DNA of 51,899 bases, from contig CADAQX010000026.1 in assembly GCA_902790215.1 (NCBI GenBank), forward strand, positions 1 to 51,899, given 5' to 3'. Below are positions 18,764-27,550 of the stretch, piece after piece (the stretch's first letter is position 1; each line of letters begins with the position of its first letter). A model generated the notes under the pieces. That model saw only the letters and a list, made by a program, of their open reading frames with translations. It searched no databases and was not told the origin of the DNA. Made by a program: the position numbers and the translations under genes. This stretch comes from an uncultured Bacteroidota bacterium. Its GTDB lineage: Bacteria; Bacteroidota; Bacteroidia; Bacteroidales; P3.

Positions 18764-19332
18764 TATTCAGTGCCTCCTTTCTGGAATATTTCGTAAGCGT
18801 TGTTAATCAGTTCGCAGAAGGCGCGCGAGGTGATGGTGGAACCGCTGATGGCGTCCACTTCGCCGCCGTCCTTTTTCACTTTCAACCCAGTCGAGGGGTT
18901 CTTGCCTATGACATCGCCTTTGTTACCCTTCTGGAACCATTCCCCGGCTTTGGCTCCAAGGCCGGGAGTCTCGGCGGTTTCCAGAATCTGGTAGCCGGAG
19001 ATATTGCCTTCGGCGTCAAATCCAACCATGGCACCCAGGTGTCCGCCGAAGCCCTTTTCCGTGCTGGCCTCGATGGCCATGCCCACCAGGTTGCCGTCGG
19101 CGCCGTAGGCTTTGGTGCATGCCGTGCCGTCCACAACGGCTTCTTCCAGTCTGTCAAAAGCGGGCAGCACAGCCTTCACGGCTGCCTCTTTCTTGGCTTT
19201 CTGTGCCTGCGCAATGGGTTCTGCCGTCACATAGCTGACAAAGGCCAGTGCGGCTGCCGCCACCACTGCAATAACCGTCAGCGACAGCAGCATATTGATG
19301 AGTGAAGATTGAGCTTTCTTTGCCATAATCAT
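18763..19332 (-). CDS. rnfG: Rnf complex FMN-binding subunit RnfG
   Basis: This 189-residue protein has one N-terminal membrane helix (residues ~12-35) and a periplasmic FMN-binding domain. Near the C-terminus DAISGSTITSRAF carries the S-G-x-T motif whose threonine (T166 in this numbering) takes a phosphoester-linked FMN in the family. Upstream GFGGHLGAMVGFD and ETPGLGAK are typical. A second ATG two codons downstream (MAKKAQ) is an equally likely start. It sits between rnfD (15-bp gap) and rnfE (1-bp overlap). Confidence 0.93.
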   Translation of the reverse strand: MIMAKKAQSSLINMLLSLTVIAVVAAAALAFVSYVTAEPIAQAQKAKKEAAVKAVLPAFDRLEEAVVDGTACTKAYGADGNLVGMAIEASTEKGFGGHLGAMVGFDAEGNISGYQILETAETPGLGAKAGEWFQKGNKGDVIGKNPSTGLKVKKDGGEVDAISGSTITSRAFCELINNAYEIFQKGGTE

Positions 19333-19347
19333 TCAGTTTTTACAGGT

Positions 19348-20340
19348 TTAACATGCAAAGCGTGCAGGTTTGCACCAGCGGTTGATGAGCGGGGTGACAC
19401 TGTTCATCAGCAGTATGGCAAACGAAACACCTTCGGGGTAGGCACCCCAGTTGCGGATAATGATTGTCAGCAGGCCGCATCCCACGCCGAAAATCAGCTG
19501 GCCGCTCTTGGCCATGGGCGACGTCACCATATCGGTGGCCATGAAGCAGGCGCCGAGCATGATGCCGCCGGTGAGGATGGTGGTCACGGGGTCGATAAAC
19601 TGGGTGGGGTCAGCCAGCCACAGGATACCGCTGAGGATAAAGGCCGAGCCGATAAAGGCCACTGGGATGTGCCAGGTAATCACCTTGCGGCACAGCAGGT
19701 AGATGGCACCTATCAGGATGGCTATGGCGCTTACTTCGCCGAGCGAACCGCCCATGTGTCCCAGGAATATGTCGCACAGCGAGGGCATATCGGGTGAGGC
19801 AAGCACTTCGCTAATGCTCTGCCCGCCTTTGACGCCCTCTTTAATCAGTCCCAGCGGGGTGGCACCGCTGACGGTGTCGAATCCCATCGGGAACCATTTG
19901 CCCACCGTGGGCCATGTGGTCATCTGCACGGGGAAGGAGATAAGCATAAACACACGGCCGACAAGAGCGGGGTTGAAGGGGTTCTTGCCCAGTCCGCCAA
20001 AGCTCATCTTGCCAACGCCTATGGCTACCAGGGCGCCGATGGCCACCAGCCATATCATGTCGGCAGTGGCGGGCACGTTAAAGGCCAGCAACAGGCCGGT
20101 GACAATGGCCGAACCGTCGCATACAGTCGAGGGCACTTTCAGTATAAACTTCTCTATCAGCCATTGGAACAGGCAGCAGCATGCCACCGACACGATGCTG
20201 ATAAGCAGCGCGTTCAAGCCGAAATAGGCAATGCCGGTAAGCAGCATCGGCACCAATGCCAGATTGACGCGCCACATGATTTTCTTGGTCGATTCGTCGC
20301 TGTGGACGTGCGGTGAACCGGATATCTTTAATAAATTCAT
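19348..20340 (-). CDS. rnfD: Rnf complex FMN-binding membrane subunit RnfD
   Basis: This 330-residue integral membrane protein is of the NqrB/RnfD family. DTVSGATPLG holds the S-G-A-T motif with the likely covalent FMN threonine T161. Several hydrophobic helices flank it, and KNPFNPALVGR is a conserved loop. It works with RnfG in passing electrons across the membrane during ferredoxin:NAD+ oxidoreduction. The start MNLLKISGSPHVHSDEST is usual for Bacteroidota RnfD. It is 26 bp downstream of rnfC. Confidence 0.93.
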   Translation of the reverse strand: MNLLKISGSPHVHSDESTKKIMWRVNLALVPMLLTGIAYFGLNALLISIVSVACCCLFQWLIEKFILKVPSTVCDGSAIVTGLLLAFNVPATADMIWLVAIGALVAIGVGKMSFGGLGKNPFNPALVGRVFMLISFPVQMTTWPTVGKWFPMGFDTVSGATPLGLIKEGVKGGQSISEVLASPDMPSLCDIFLGHMGGSLGEVSAIAILIGAIYLLCRKVITWHIPVAFIGSAFILSGILWLADPTQFIDPVTTILTGGIMLGACFMATDMVTSPMAKSGQLIFGVGCGLLTIIIRNWGAYPEGVSFAILLMNSVTPLINRWCKPARFAC

Positions 20341-20366
20341 ACCTTATATTATTATGTTCAATACCT

Positions 20367-21695
20367 TTATTTCTTGGCGGCCATCATGGCGCGCACTTTG
20401 TTCTTGCCTAAGCGTATCTCGTCGGTCAGCGGTTTGTTGGCGGGGCAGCTGAAGAAACAGCAGCCGCACTCGATGCAGTCCAGGATATTGTGAGCTTGGG
20501 CCTCCTCGATGCGGTCGTTCTTCACCAATGCCGAGAAGAGATAGGGCTCCAGTCCCATCGGGCATGCGTTGATGCATTTGCCGCAGCGTATGCAGTTGCT
20601 CTCCGGGCGGCGCCGAGCCTCGTTCTCGTCCATCACCAGCACACTGCTTGCGCCCTTCGTGGTGGGGGCGTCGAGGTTGCTGATGGCCTTGCCCATCATG
20701 GTGCCGCCGCTGATAACCTTGCCGGTTGTTTCCGGCAGCTGGCCCAGGGCGTGCTTGATGATGTCGTTGTAGGTGATGCCGATGCGGCACTGGTAGTTGT
20801 GCTGGCTCGGAAGCTTCTTGCCCGTCACGGTAAGTATGTTCTCGATAAGGGGCTTATTCTTTTGCACGGCTTCGTACACGGCAAAGGTTGTTCCGATATT
20901 GCTCACCACGCAGCCCACGTCGATAGGCAGCTTGCCGCTGGGAACCTTGCGTCCGGTGATGGAGTTGATAAGCTGTTTCTCGGCGCCCTGCGGGTATTTC
21001 ACCACCAGCGGCTCGACAATGATGCCTTCAAACGTCCGGGCCATCTCGGTCATCACCCGTATGGGCTCAGGCTTGTTGCTCTCGATGCCGATGTAGGCAT
21101 TGGGTACGCCCAGGGCCTTGCGCAGGATGCTCACACCGATGCAAATCTCTTCGGCGTGCTCCATCATCACACGGTGGTCGGAGGTGAGGTAGGGCTCGCA
21201 CTCGGCGGCGTTGATGATGAGGTATTCGGCCTTCTTGCCCTCGGGCACACTATATTTAATGTGGGCGGGGAAAGTGGCGCCGCCAAGACCCACAATGCCC
21301 ATCTCTTTCAGCTTGGCAACAATCTCCTTGGGTTCAAGGGTGCACTCGCGCTTGATGTCGGGCGTGCGGTCGATACTCTCCATCCATTCATCGCCTTCCA
21401 CGTCGATGTAAATGGCGGTCTTGGGCAGCCCCACCATGTCCTTGCAGGTGTCGATCTTGTTCACCGTGCCGCTCACGGGCGAATGGATGTTGGCGCACAT
21501 AAATGCCTGCGCCTCGGCAATCAGCTGGCCAACTTTCACCTTGTCGCCCTTGGCCACGATAGGTGTTGCCGGGGCTCCCAGGTGCTGGTTCATCAGCACA
21601 GCCACCTGTTTTGGCAGGGGCATCTGCTCAATGACGGCGTTGGTCGATATCTTGTTCTCTTCGGGGTGGACACCACCCATTCTGAATGTCTTCAT
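20367..21695 (-). CDS. rnfC: Rnf complex NADH-interacting subunit RnfC
   Basis: This 442-residue cytoplasmic/peripheral subunit has the typical N-terminus FRMGGVHPEENK, a nucleotide-binding glycine-rich stretch GLGGATFPAHIKYS, and two 4Fe-4S motifs (CIRCGKCINACP and CIECGCCFFSCP) near the C-terminus. It links the complex to NAD(H). Length is normal for the short Bacteroidota form without the long C-terminal extension seen in some Proteobacteria. Gaps to rnfB and rnfD are 39 and 26 bp. Confidence 0.95.
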   Translation of the reverse strand: MKTFRMGGVHPEENKISTNAVIEQMPLPKQVAVLMNQHLGAPATPIVAKGDKVKVGQLIAEAQAFMCANIHSPVSGTVNKIDTCKDMVGLPKTAIYIDVEGDEWMESIDRTPDIKRECTLEPKEIVAKLKEMGIVGLGGATFPAHIKYSVPEGKKAEYLIINAAECEPYLTSDHRVMMEHAEEICIGVSILRKALGVPNAYIGIESNKPEPIRVMTEMARTFEGIIVEPLVVKYPQGAEKQLINSITGRKVPSGKLPIDVGCVVSNIGTTFAVYEAVQKNKPLIENILTVTGKKLPSQHNYQCRIGITYNDIIKHALGQLPETTGKVISGGTMMGKAISNLDAPTTKGASSVLVMDENEARRRPESNCIRCGKCINACPMGLEPYLFSALVKNDRIEEAQAHNILDCIECGCCFFSCPANKPLTDEIRLGKNKVRAMMAAKK

Positions 21696-21734
21696 CTTGT
21701 GAATTGTATTGAAAACTGGAGTGAAGTACTCTTG

Positions 21735-22673
21735 TTAATAGGTAGGATTGTTTTGTACAGGTGCCTTTTCAGGTTCCGGTGCCGGTGCGGCGGCTTCAAC
21801 CTTCTCTTTGGCGGGGGCTGCGTCGGCAGCCGGAGCCTCTTTCTTCGGGGGCAGGGGAGGGAAGTTGACCGCATGGATGGCGCCCGTGGGGCACTCTGCC
21901 ACGCATTTGCGGCACAGACGGCACAGGTTGAAGTCGATGTAGGCCAGGTTGTTCTCGACCTTGATGGCGCCGAAGGGGCAGGTCTTCTCGCACTTGCCGC
22001 AGCCGATGCAGGCGGCTGTGCACCATTTGCGTGCCACGGCGCCTTTCTCCTTGTTGCGGCAGGCGACATACACGCGGCGGTTCTTCACGCCTTTCTTGCG
22101 CAGTTCTATGATGCCGCGCGGGCAGGCCTTGACGCAGGCTCCGCACGCCGTGCACTTCTCTTCGTCAACTACGGGCAGCCCGGTCTCGGGATCCATGCTT
22201 AAAGCCCCGAACTGGCAAGCCTTGGCGCAGTTGCCCAGACCCAGGCAGCCGAAAGCGCATCCGCTCTCGCCTACATAGACGCTGTTGGCAAAGGCGCAGT
22301 CGGCCAAGCCGTCGTAGTTGTTTTTAGCCGTTGCATTGCCGCAGCTGCCGTTGCAGCGCACCACCGCCACCATGGGGTCGGAAATCTCGGGGGTGCAACC
22401 GAGCAACTCGGCCACTTTGCGGGCCACCTCTTCTCCACCGGCGGGGCATTTCAGTCCGTCCATGTTACCCTGCTTGACGAATGCCTCGGCCATGGCGCGG
22501 CAGCCGGCCTTTCCGCATCCGCCGCAGTTGGCTCCAGGAAGCACCTCGGCAATCTCGTCAATGAGCGGGTCTTCTAAAACTTTGAACTTTTGGGCGACAA
22601 AATACAGCACTATGGCAAAGAAGATACCTATCAATCCCAGCACCAGTACTGCAGTCAAAATCATGTTAGTCAT
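21735..22673 (-). CDS. rnfB: Rnf complex polyferredoxin subunit RnfB
   Basis: This 312-residue protein has an N-terminal membrane helix (residues ~5-27), a 4Fe-4S segment with C50, C53, C58 and C76 (NCGGCGKAGC then KCP), and several ferredoxin-type motifs (CTACGACVKACP, CIGCGKCEKTCP, CRLCRKCVAECP). It accepts electrons from reduced ferredoxin. The last ~40 residues are a low-complexity Ala/Pro/Glu/Lys tail. It is the first gene of the rnfB-C-D-G-E operon. Confidence 0.95.
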   Translation of the reverse strand: MTNMILTAVLVLGLIGIFFAIVLYFVAQKFKVLEDPLIDEIAEVLPGANCGGCGKAGCRAMAEAFVKQGNMDGLKCPAGGEEVARKVAELLGCTPEISDPMVAVVRCNGSCGNATAKNNYDGLADCAFANSVYVGESGCAFGCLGLGNCAKACQFGALSMDPETGLPVVDEEKCTACGACVKACPRGIIELRKKGVKNRRVYVACRNKEKGAVARKWCTAACIGCGKCEKTCPFGAIKVENNLAYIDFNLCRLCRKCVAECPTGAIHAVNFPPLPPKKEAPAADAAPAKEKVEAAAPAPEPEKAPVQNNPTY

Positions 22674-22722
22674 TGTTTTATCAGTGTTTTGTTGTTTTCG
22701 TTAGTATATTATTATTAAATTG

Positions 22723-22753
22723 CAAATTTACGTTTTTTTTTGAAGATAGCAAC
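22723..22753 (-). promoter_or_regulatory. Putative promoter of the rnf operon
   Basis: Read on the minus strand, TAAATTTG (22723-22730) fits the -7 consensus TAnnTTTG. GTTG (22750-22753) lies 19 bp upstream at the -33 position. The ATG of rnfB is 50 bp downstream. Confidence 0.55.
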
Positions 22754-22955
22754 TCTTATATGCAAATTTTTGCAAAAAAGATTTCAACCGCCATTGTTGA
22801 CATTCCCTTACGGGCCTGATTTGAGGACGTTGTCGGGACTCTCTTTCGTCGTTATTTATTGGTATGTCTTCGATTGTTAATTGTTGTAAATAGTATTCTA
22901 AAAATTACATCCCTTATTGCTGTCCAATACAGCTGGCGATTGTTGCGCTGACGCG

Positions 22956-23196
22956 GTGAGGCGCTTGCCGCTTCGCGCGGAAGTTACAATTTATTCTTTG
23001 AGGGATTGCGCCAATGTTCGTCAACGTTCCGATAGTGTCGCATATTTGTACCCAACGTTCCTCAGTGTGCCTTCCGGGCTCGATGTTGCGTCGTTCCTTG
23101 TCATATCGTTTTTCGATATGTTTCCCTCATTTTTCCCTTTGTGAAACGGAGAACGAGTGGAAAGCGATCGAATAACGAGCGAATAAATGACGACGC
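22956..23196 (+). repeat. Dispersed ~245-bp repeat, copy A
   Basis: It aligns along its length with 46703-46953. Shared blocks include gttccgatagtgtcgcat, atttgtacccaacgttcctc, gggctcgatgttgcgtcgtt and cgaataaatgacgacgc. It contains a perfect hairpin, catatcg - ttttt - cgatatg (23102-23120), conserved in both copies. Open frames differ between the copies, so it is not a protein gene. Function unknown; it could be a non-autonomous mobile repeat or an RNA-encoding unit. Confidence 0.8.
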
Positions 23197-23554
23197 ATCA
23201 ACGGCAGCTCATACAAGTTTCTTCCCGGAAAGAGGAGAGAGGACGACGATGCGAGAATGTGCCATGAGGGTAGGCCTGGTTTTTCCGGGTTTCGATGTTC
23301 CGGCATGTCGATGCAGAGGGATGTCTCGGCAATGGCGGGTTGCGCCGGGAGTATTATTCTTTTTGCGGAAAAACTGTCTGTCGGCGGCCTGTTTTCCTTT
23401 CTGCCGTGCATGGAGAAAACAATTTTTATGGATTGACTTAACGAGAGTGGGAGTGCGGTTTTTAATTGGTTGATAAATAGTGGTATGCGGTATTTCCTTT
23501 TGGCGGGGAGCGCAATCTTGTGGGCTTTCTTTTTGCTGTTTTGGGTGAGAAAAG

Positions 23555-23585
23555 TTTGTTTTATTAAAAAAAATGTGTAATTTTG
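23555..23585 (+). promoter_or_regulatory. Promoter of the universal stress protein gene
   Basis: TTTG (23555-23558) and TAATTTTG (23578-23585) are separated by exactly 19 bp, an excellent match to the Bacteroidota sigma-ABfr promoter (TTTG-N19-TAnnTTTG). The start codon is 39 bp downstream. Confidence 0.7.
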
Positions 23586-23624
23586 TACCGTGAAATATTA
23601 TGAACATTTAAATTGGAAAATATT

Positions 23625-24437
23625 ATGAGTAAAGTAATTGTTGGATTCGATTTTTCAAAGGGTTCGGCCTATGCTGTTGATTTTGCAATAGACGTTGCCA
23701 ATCGTTTCCAGCGCGATCTGTGCCTCGTGTATGTGAAAGAGAAAGACCAGGATGAAGGTCCTATCCGCGAAGAGATTGAACGGCGCAACGCAGGTGTGGC
23801 CCATTTGCTGAAAGGCATCAAGATGGACTATGTCATCCGCGAAGGCAAGGTGTCGCGCGAGCTGTGCGAACAGGCCAAGGAGGACGGCGCGTTCCTGATT
23901 GTTGTGGGCACCCATGGCATGTCGGGTTTTGAAAAGAACTGGATTGGCCGCAACACATACCGCACCATTGCTGAAGCCCCGTCTCCGGTATTGACAATCA
24001 GAGAGGATTTCAATTTCCACAAGTCGCTGGACCGCATTGTAGTGCCTATCGATAACTCGCCCGACACCCGCCAGAAGCTGGCTGCCGCAGCCAATTTTGC
24101 CAAGGCATTTGGTTCCGAGCTGCATATTCTCGGTCTTTATACGTCGGAGAACAAGTCGATTAGGGCTATTGTCGATGCCTATGTCAATCAGGTGGACAAA
24201 TACCTTGAGAAGGCCGATGTAAAGCATGTGGTGAAGTTTGTCGATGTGCCGAAAAACCTGACGGTCACCACCCTTGAGTATGCCGACGAGATTGACGCCG
24301 ACCTGATAGTCATCATGACTGAGCAGGAGTCGTCGCTGACCAGTTTCCTGCTTGGTAACTATGCCCAGCAGATGCTTACCCTCTCAAGCCGTCCGGTGCT
24401 GTCGGTGAGGCCCGAGGAGGTGAACAAGCTGAGGTAG
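23625..24437 (+). CDS. Universal stress protein (tandem UspA domains)
   Basis: This 270-residue cytoplasmic protein has two UspA domains. The first begins MSKVIVGFDFSKGSAYAVDF and carries the region IVVGTHGMSGFEKNWIGRN. The second begins around RIVVPIDNSPDTRQKLAA and ends PVLSVRPEE. The glycine-rich ATP-site pattern G-x2-G-x9-G is present in the first half, though GRN replaces the usual GS/GT. I took the ATG at 23625, since the longer frame would need a TTG. It has its own promoter. Confidence 0.88.
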   Translation: MSKVIVGFDFSKGSAYAVDFAIDVANRFQRDLCLVYVKEKDQDEGPIREEIERRNAGVAHLLKGIKMDYVIREGKVSRELCEQAKEDGAFLIVVGTHGMSGFEKNWIGRNTYRTIAEAPSPVLTIREDFNFHKSLDRIVVPIDNSPDTRQKLAAAANFAKAFGSELHILGLYTSENKSIRAIVDAYVNQVDKYLEKADVKHVVKFVDVPKNLTVTTLEYADEIDADLIVIMTEQESSLTSFLLGNYAQQMLTLSSRPVLSVRPEEVNKLR

Positions 24438-24527
24438 TCGAGCCGGGCGTGCGCTCCGCCGTTTGAATGCCCCTTTCTGTGCTTATGGCCTGAAAGGGAG
24501 TGAGTTTCAATTAATTGTTCTCGTTTT

Positions 24528-24998
24528 ATGAATAAGATTTTTCTATTTGCGATAGTGTTGGTCTGTGGACTGTCAACGGTCTGCCAGGCACAGACATATC
24601 GTTCTTACGGTGGCAACCGTAGCAAGGGTCATATAGAGATCAAGGGCGATGTGGCGGTGTCGCAGCTGGTGCAGAAGCATATTGAGCTGAATGAACGAGT
24701 ACGCACCATACCCGGCTACCGCATCCAGGTAGCATCGTTGTCGGGCACAGCATCGAAAAACCGTGCCTTCGAGATGCGCGACCGGCTGCGCGAGGCTTAT
24801 CCCGGAGTGGAGGCCTACGTGGTGTTTGACGAGCCCAATTTCAAGGTGAAGGTGGGCGATTTCCGCACGCGGCTTGACGCCTATGTGTTCCTGCAGCGTA
24901 TCCGCGGCGATTTCCCCGGCACGATTATACGCGACAACATCCTCCCCACACAGATTAATTGGGATGAGATGGTGCCGGAGTCGGAGGACGATATCTGA
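24528..24998 (+). CDS. Secreted SPOR-domain protein
   Basis: This 156-residue protein has signal peptide MNKIFLFAIVLVCGLSTVCQAQ. The C-terminal two thirds matches a SPOR-like fold (IPGYRIQVASLSGTASKNRA, then EPNFKVKVGDFRTRLDAYVFLQRI). Such domains bind denuded peptidoglycan glycans, so a periplasmic cell-wall-linked role is likely. There is no lipobox cysteine. It sits 90 bp after the stress protein gene and is followed by a strong terminator hairpin. Confidence 0.8.
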   Translation: MNKIFLFAIVLVCGLSTVCQAQTYRSYGGNRSKGHIEIKGDVAVSQLVQKHIELNERVRTIPGYRIQVASLSGTASKNRAFEMRDRLREAYPGVEAYVVFDEPNFKVKVGDFRTRLDAYVFLQRIRGDFPGTIIRDNILPTQINWDEMVPESEDDI

Positions 24999-25073
24999 GA
25001 ACATGTAAGGTATGTGCCGGGGTCGATGCTGTCGGCCGTCGCACATCCTTCTTTTCACATCAATTGTATAGAA

Positions 25074-25118
25074 CATAAAAGAAAAAGTCTCGGCAGTGTC
25101 GAGACTTTTTCTTTTATG
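25074..25118. terminator. Strong bidirectional hairpin terminator
   Basis: The arms 25074-25092 and 25100-25118 pair perfectly (19 bp) around a 7-nt loop. The stem contains agtctcg/cgagact and is flanked by A and T runs on the two sides, so it can end transcription of both the plus-strand SPOR gene and the minus-strand tRNA, whose last base is next to it. Confidence 0.8.
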
Positions 25119-25192
25119 TAGCGGGAATCAGACTTGAACTGATGACCTCCGGGTTATGAATCCAGCGCTCTAACCAGCTGAGCTATCCCGCC
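25119..25192 (-). tRNA. tRNA-Met (CAT anticodon)
   Basis: It folds as a 74-nt cloverleaf with acceptor GGCGGGA pairing with TCCCGCT (one G-T end pair) and discriminator A. The D arm is AGCTCAGCTGGTTAGAGC, the anticodon loop TTCATAA (CAT), and the T arm CAGTTCAAGTCTG. No CCA is encoded, as is common in Bacteroidota; the cca gene at 39293 would add it. The pattern resembles elongator tRNA-Met of Bacteroides. A lysidine-modified tRNA-Ile2 cannot be fully excluded from the anticodon alone. Confidence 0.9.
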
Positions 25193-25335
25193 ATTTTTGA
25201 ACCTGCTTTTTCTTTCAAAGCGGTTGCAAAAGTACTAACTTTTTGCGACATGACAAAATTTTTATGAAAAATATTTTTTGATATACTAAAAATGAATTTT
25301 TTACGTTTTGAAGACGTAACATAATTGCTACTAAA

Positions 25336-26436
25336 ATGACTGCCGAAGACAAGAAATTATACAGTAATTTTGACTATGAGACTGCCTTGAGTGTGCAGGA
25401 TGGTGTGCAACAACCTGAACAGGTGAGTAATAGCTATCTCGAAAGGATGCGGGCGCGCAAGCGAGAGGAGATTTCTGTTGAGGAGCTGGTGAGCGGTATA
25501 TTGCACGGCGACCGTACCATGCTGAGCCGTGCCATCACACTGGTTGAAAGCTCGCTCCATGTTCATCAGCAGAAAGCCCAGCAGGTGATAGAACGCTGTC
25601 TGCCCTATTCGGGGAAGTCGGTGCGGCTGGGCATCACGGGTGTGCCTGGTGCGGGAAAGAGCACCATTATCGAGGCTCTGGGGAAATACCTCACGGGTCA
25701 TAACCACAAGGTGGCCGTGCTTGCCATCGACCCCAGCAGCGAGCGCAGCAAAGGCAGCATATTGGGCGACAAGACCCGTATGGAGGAGTTGTCGGTTGAC
25801 CCCAATGCCTTTATCCGGCCTTCCCCCTCGGCCGGTTCGCTTGGCGGCGTGGCACGCAAGACACGTGAAATTATAGTGCTGTGCGAGGCAGCGGGTTTTG
25901 ATGTGGTTATTGTGGAGACGGTTGGCGTGGGGCAGTCGGAAGTGGCGGCGCACTCCATGGTGGACTTCTTCCTGTTGCTTCAGCTGGCCAATACAGGCGA
26001 CGAGCTGCAGGGCATCAAGCGCGGTATCATGGAGATGGCTGACATGATTGCCATCAACAAGTGCGACATCGACCCTGTGAAGGCAGGGCTTGCCGCCACG
26101 CAATTCCGCAACGCATTGCATCTGTTTCCCATGCCCGACTCGCAGTGGACGGTGAAAGTGCAGCTCTGTTCGGCCTATACCCATGAGGGTGTGCAGGATT
26201 TGTGGAACAATGTGATGGAGTATGTGGCGTTTACCAAGGCCAACGGCTACTTCTATCACAAGCGTCAGCAGCAGAATCTGCGCATACTCAACGAGACGAT
26301 TGAGAACGGCCTGCGCGACCGTTTCTATAATGCCCCCGGCATGGAGGAGCGTCTGGCACAGGTCAGCCGTGAGATATTGGAGAACAAGATAAGCGCGTAC
26401 GCTGCGGCGGATATGCTGTTGGACAGCATCAAATAG
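25336..26436 (+). CDS. meaB: Methylmalonyl-CoA mutase-associated GTPase MeaB
   Basis: This 366-residue G3E-family GTPase has P-loop GVPGAGKST at residues 102-110, switch region text EVAAHSMVDFFLLLQLANTG and the base-recognition motif NKCD. It is the chaperone that gates B12 loading and protects methylmalonyl-CoA mutase (succinate-propionate pathway). The mutase genes are not in this window. hemW follows 4 bp downstream in the same direction, a probable two-gene operon. Confidence 0.93.
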   Translation: MTAEDKKLYSNFDYETALSVQDGVQQPEQVSNSYLERMRARKREEISVEELVSGILHGDRTMLSRAITLVESSLHVHQQKAQQVIERCLPYSGKSVRLGITGVPGAGKSTIIEALGKYLTGHNHKVAVLAIDPSSERSKGSILGDKTRMEELSVDPNAFIRPSPSAGSLGGVARKTREIIVLCEAAGFDVVIVETVGVGQSEVAAHSMVDFFLLLQLANTGDELQGIKRGIMEMADMIAINKCDIDPVKAGLAATQFRNALHLFPMPDSQWTVKVQLCSAYTHEGVQDLWNNVMEYVAFTKANGYFYHKRQQQNLRILNETIENGLRDRFYNAPGMEERLAQVSREILENKISAYAAADMLLDSIK

Positions 26437-26440
26437 CCTC

Positions 26441-27550
26441 ATGGTCTATCTGCACATCCCATTCTGCCACCGCAAGTGTACCTATTGTGCGTTCTATTCG
26501 GTGGTCACCGCTGCCGACAAACAGGCGTATGTGGCGGCTCTGTGCAGGGAGTTGGCGATGCGAAGCCATGAGGTGGAACATCCGGTACACACAGTCTACT
26601 TCGGCGGAGGAACGCCTACGATTCTCACGGCCAGCCAACTTGGACAGGTGGTGGAAGCGCTGCATGCCCACTACGATATGTCGGAGGTGGAAGAGGTGAC
26701 CATCGAGGCAAACCCCGAGGATTTGACTCCGGAGTATTTAGACGGGCTGAGGGGATTGGGATTCTTTAACCGTATCAGTATCGGTGTGCAGTCGTTCCGC
26801 GACGGAGACCTGAAGATGCTTAACAGGCGGCATGACGCCGCACAGGCGGTGTGTGCAGTGAACAATGCCCATGCCGCCGGGTTCGGCAATATCAGCATTG
26901 ACCTTATCTACGGTCTGCCGCAGCAGAGCCTTGCCGACTGGCAGGAGAATCTTGCGATGGCCGCACGGCTGCCCGTCGCACACCTCTCAGCCTATTCCCT
27001 GACAGTGGAGAGTGGCACAATGCTTGCCAAGCAGACAGAGCAGGGCAGAGTGTCCATGCCGTCGGATGAGGATGTCGTCTCCCACTATGGTGTGCTGGTG
27101 GAATGGGCTGAGAATAACGGGTTTGAGCAGTATGAAATTTCGAATTTCTGCCGTCCGGGGATGCGGTCGCGGCACAACAGCCGCTATTGGAACCGCACTC
27201 CTTACCTTGGGGTGGGTGCCGCAGCCCACTCTTTCGATGGCGAGCATCGCCGCTGGAATGTGGCCGATGCGAGCCAGTATGTGGCCAGTGTGTCGGCAGG
27301 ACACATTGCCCACGAGGAAGAGAGCCTGGGTTTGAAGGATGCCTTTAATGAGTATGTAATGACTTCGTTACGCACGGTGGAGGGCATAGACAAAAGCATG
27401 GTGCAAGCCCCTTTTAGGGACAGGTTGGCCAAGGGGGTGCGGCGTTTTGTCGATAACGGCATGATTGTGGAAACCCCAACGCACTATCAGCCCACCCCTG
27501 AAGGGTTGCTGCATGCCGACGGCATAGCCGCAGAGCTCTTTATCGGTTGA
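26441..27550 (+). CDS. hemW: Radical SAM heme chaperone HemW
   Basis: This 369-residue protein opens MVYLHIPFCHRKCTYCAFYS, with the radical-SAM CX3CX2C cysteines C9, C13 and C16. GGGTPT and the HemN-like text NRISIGVQSF, LIYGLP and YEISNFCRPG follow. The family is often annotated as coproporphyrinogen III oxidase, but proteins with this short N-terminus belong to HemW, which delivers heme to respiratory proteins. The last 11 bp overlap convergently with anmK. Confidence 0.93.
   Translation: MVYLHIPFCHRKCTYCAFYSVVTAADKQAYVAALCRELAMRSHEVEHPVHTVYFGGGTPTILTASQLGQVVEALHAHYDMSEVEEVTIEANPEDLTPEYLDGLRGLGFFNRISIGVQSFRDGDLKMLNRRHDAAQAVCAVNNAHAAGFGNISIDLIYGLPQQSLADWQENLAMAARLPVAHLSAYSLTVESGTMLAKQTEQGRVSMPSDEDVVSHYGVLVEWAENNGFEQYEISNFCRPGMRSRHNSRYWNRTPYLGVGAAAHSFDGEHRRWNVADASQYVASVSAGHIAHEEESLGLKDAFNEYVMTSLRTVEGIDKSMVQAPFRDRLAKGVRRFVDNGMIVETPTHYQPTPEGLLHADGIAAELFIG

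Larger units (their letters stand above)
22674..23624. other. 951-bp divergent intergenic region without a gene
   Basis: It lies between divergent rnfB and the stress protein gene. Frames of 75-130 codons exist on both strands but look non-coding: arginine/serine-rich text and no recognisable start context. It holds the rnfB promoter, a full copy of the dispersed repeat and, at the right end, the stress-gene promoter. About 23200-23550 shows nothing I can name. Confidence 0.7.

Noticed and set aside
20490-22202. Long plus-strand open frame (570 codons) opposite rnfC/rnfB
   Set aside because: Antisense to clearly conserved Rnf genes, and its translation is His/Ala/Gly-rich text without any domain.
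22917-23144. Possible small gene inside the dispersed repeat
   Set aside because: The related repeat at 46703 is open in a different frame, so the repeat is not conserved as protein.
23209-23607. Minus-strand frame of 132 codons in the rnfB-usp gap
   Set aside because: It runs over the stress-gene promoter, and its sequence is Arg/Pro/His-rich with no family. I treat the region as non-coding.
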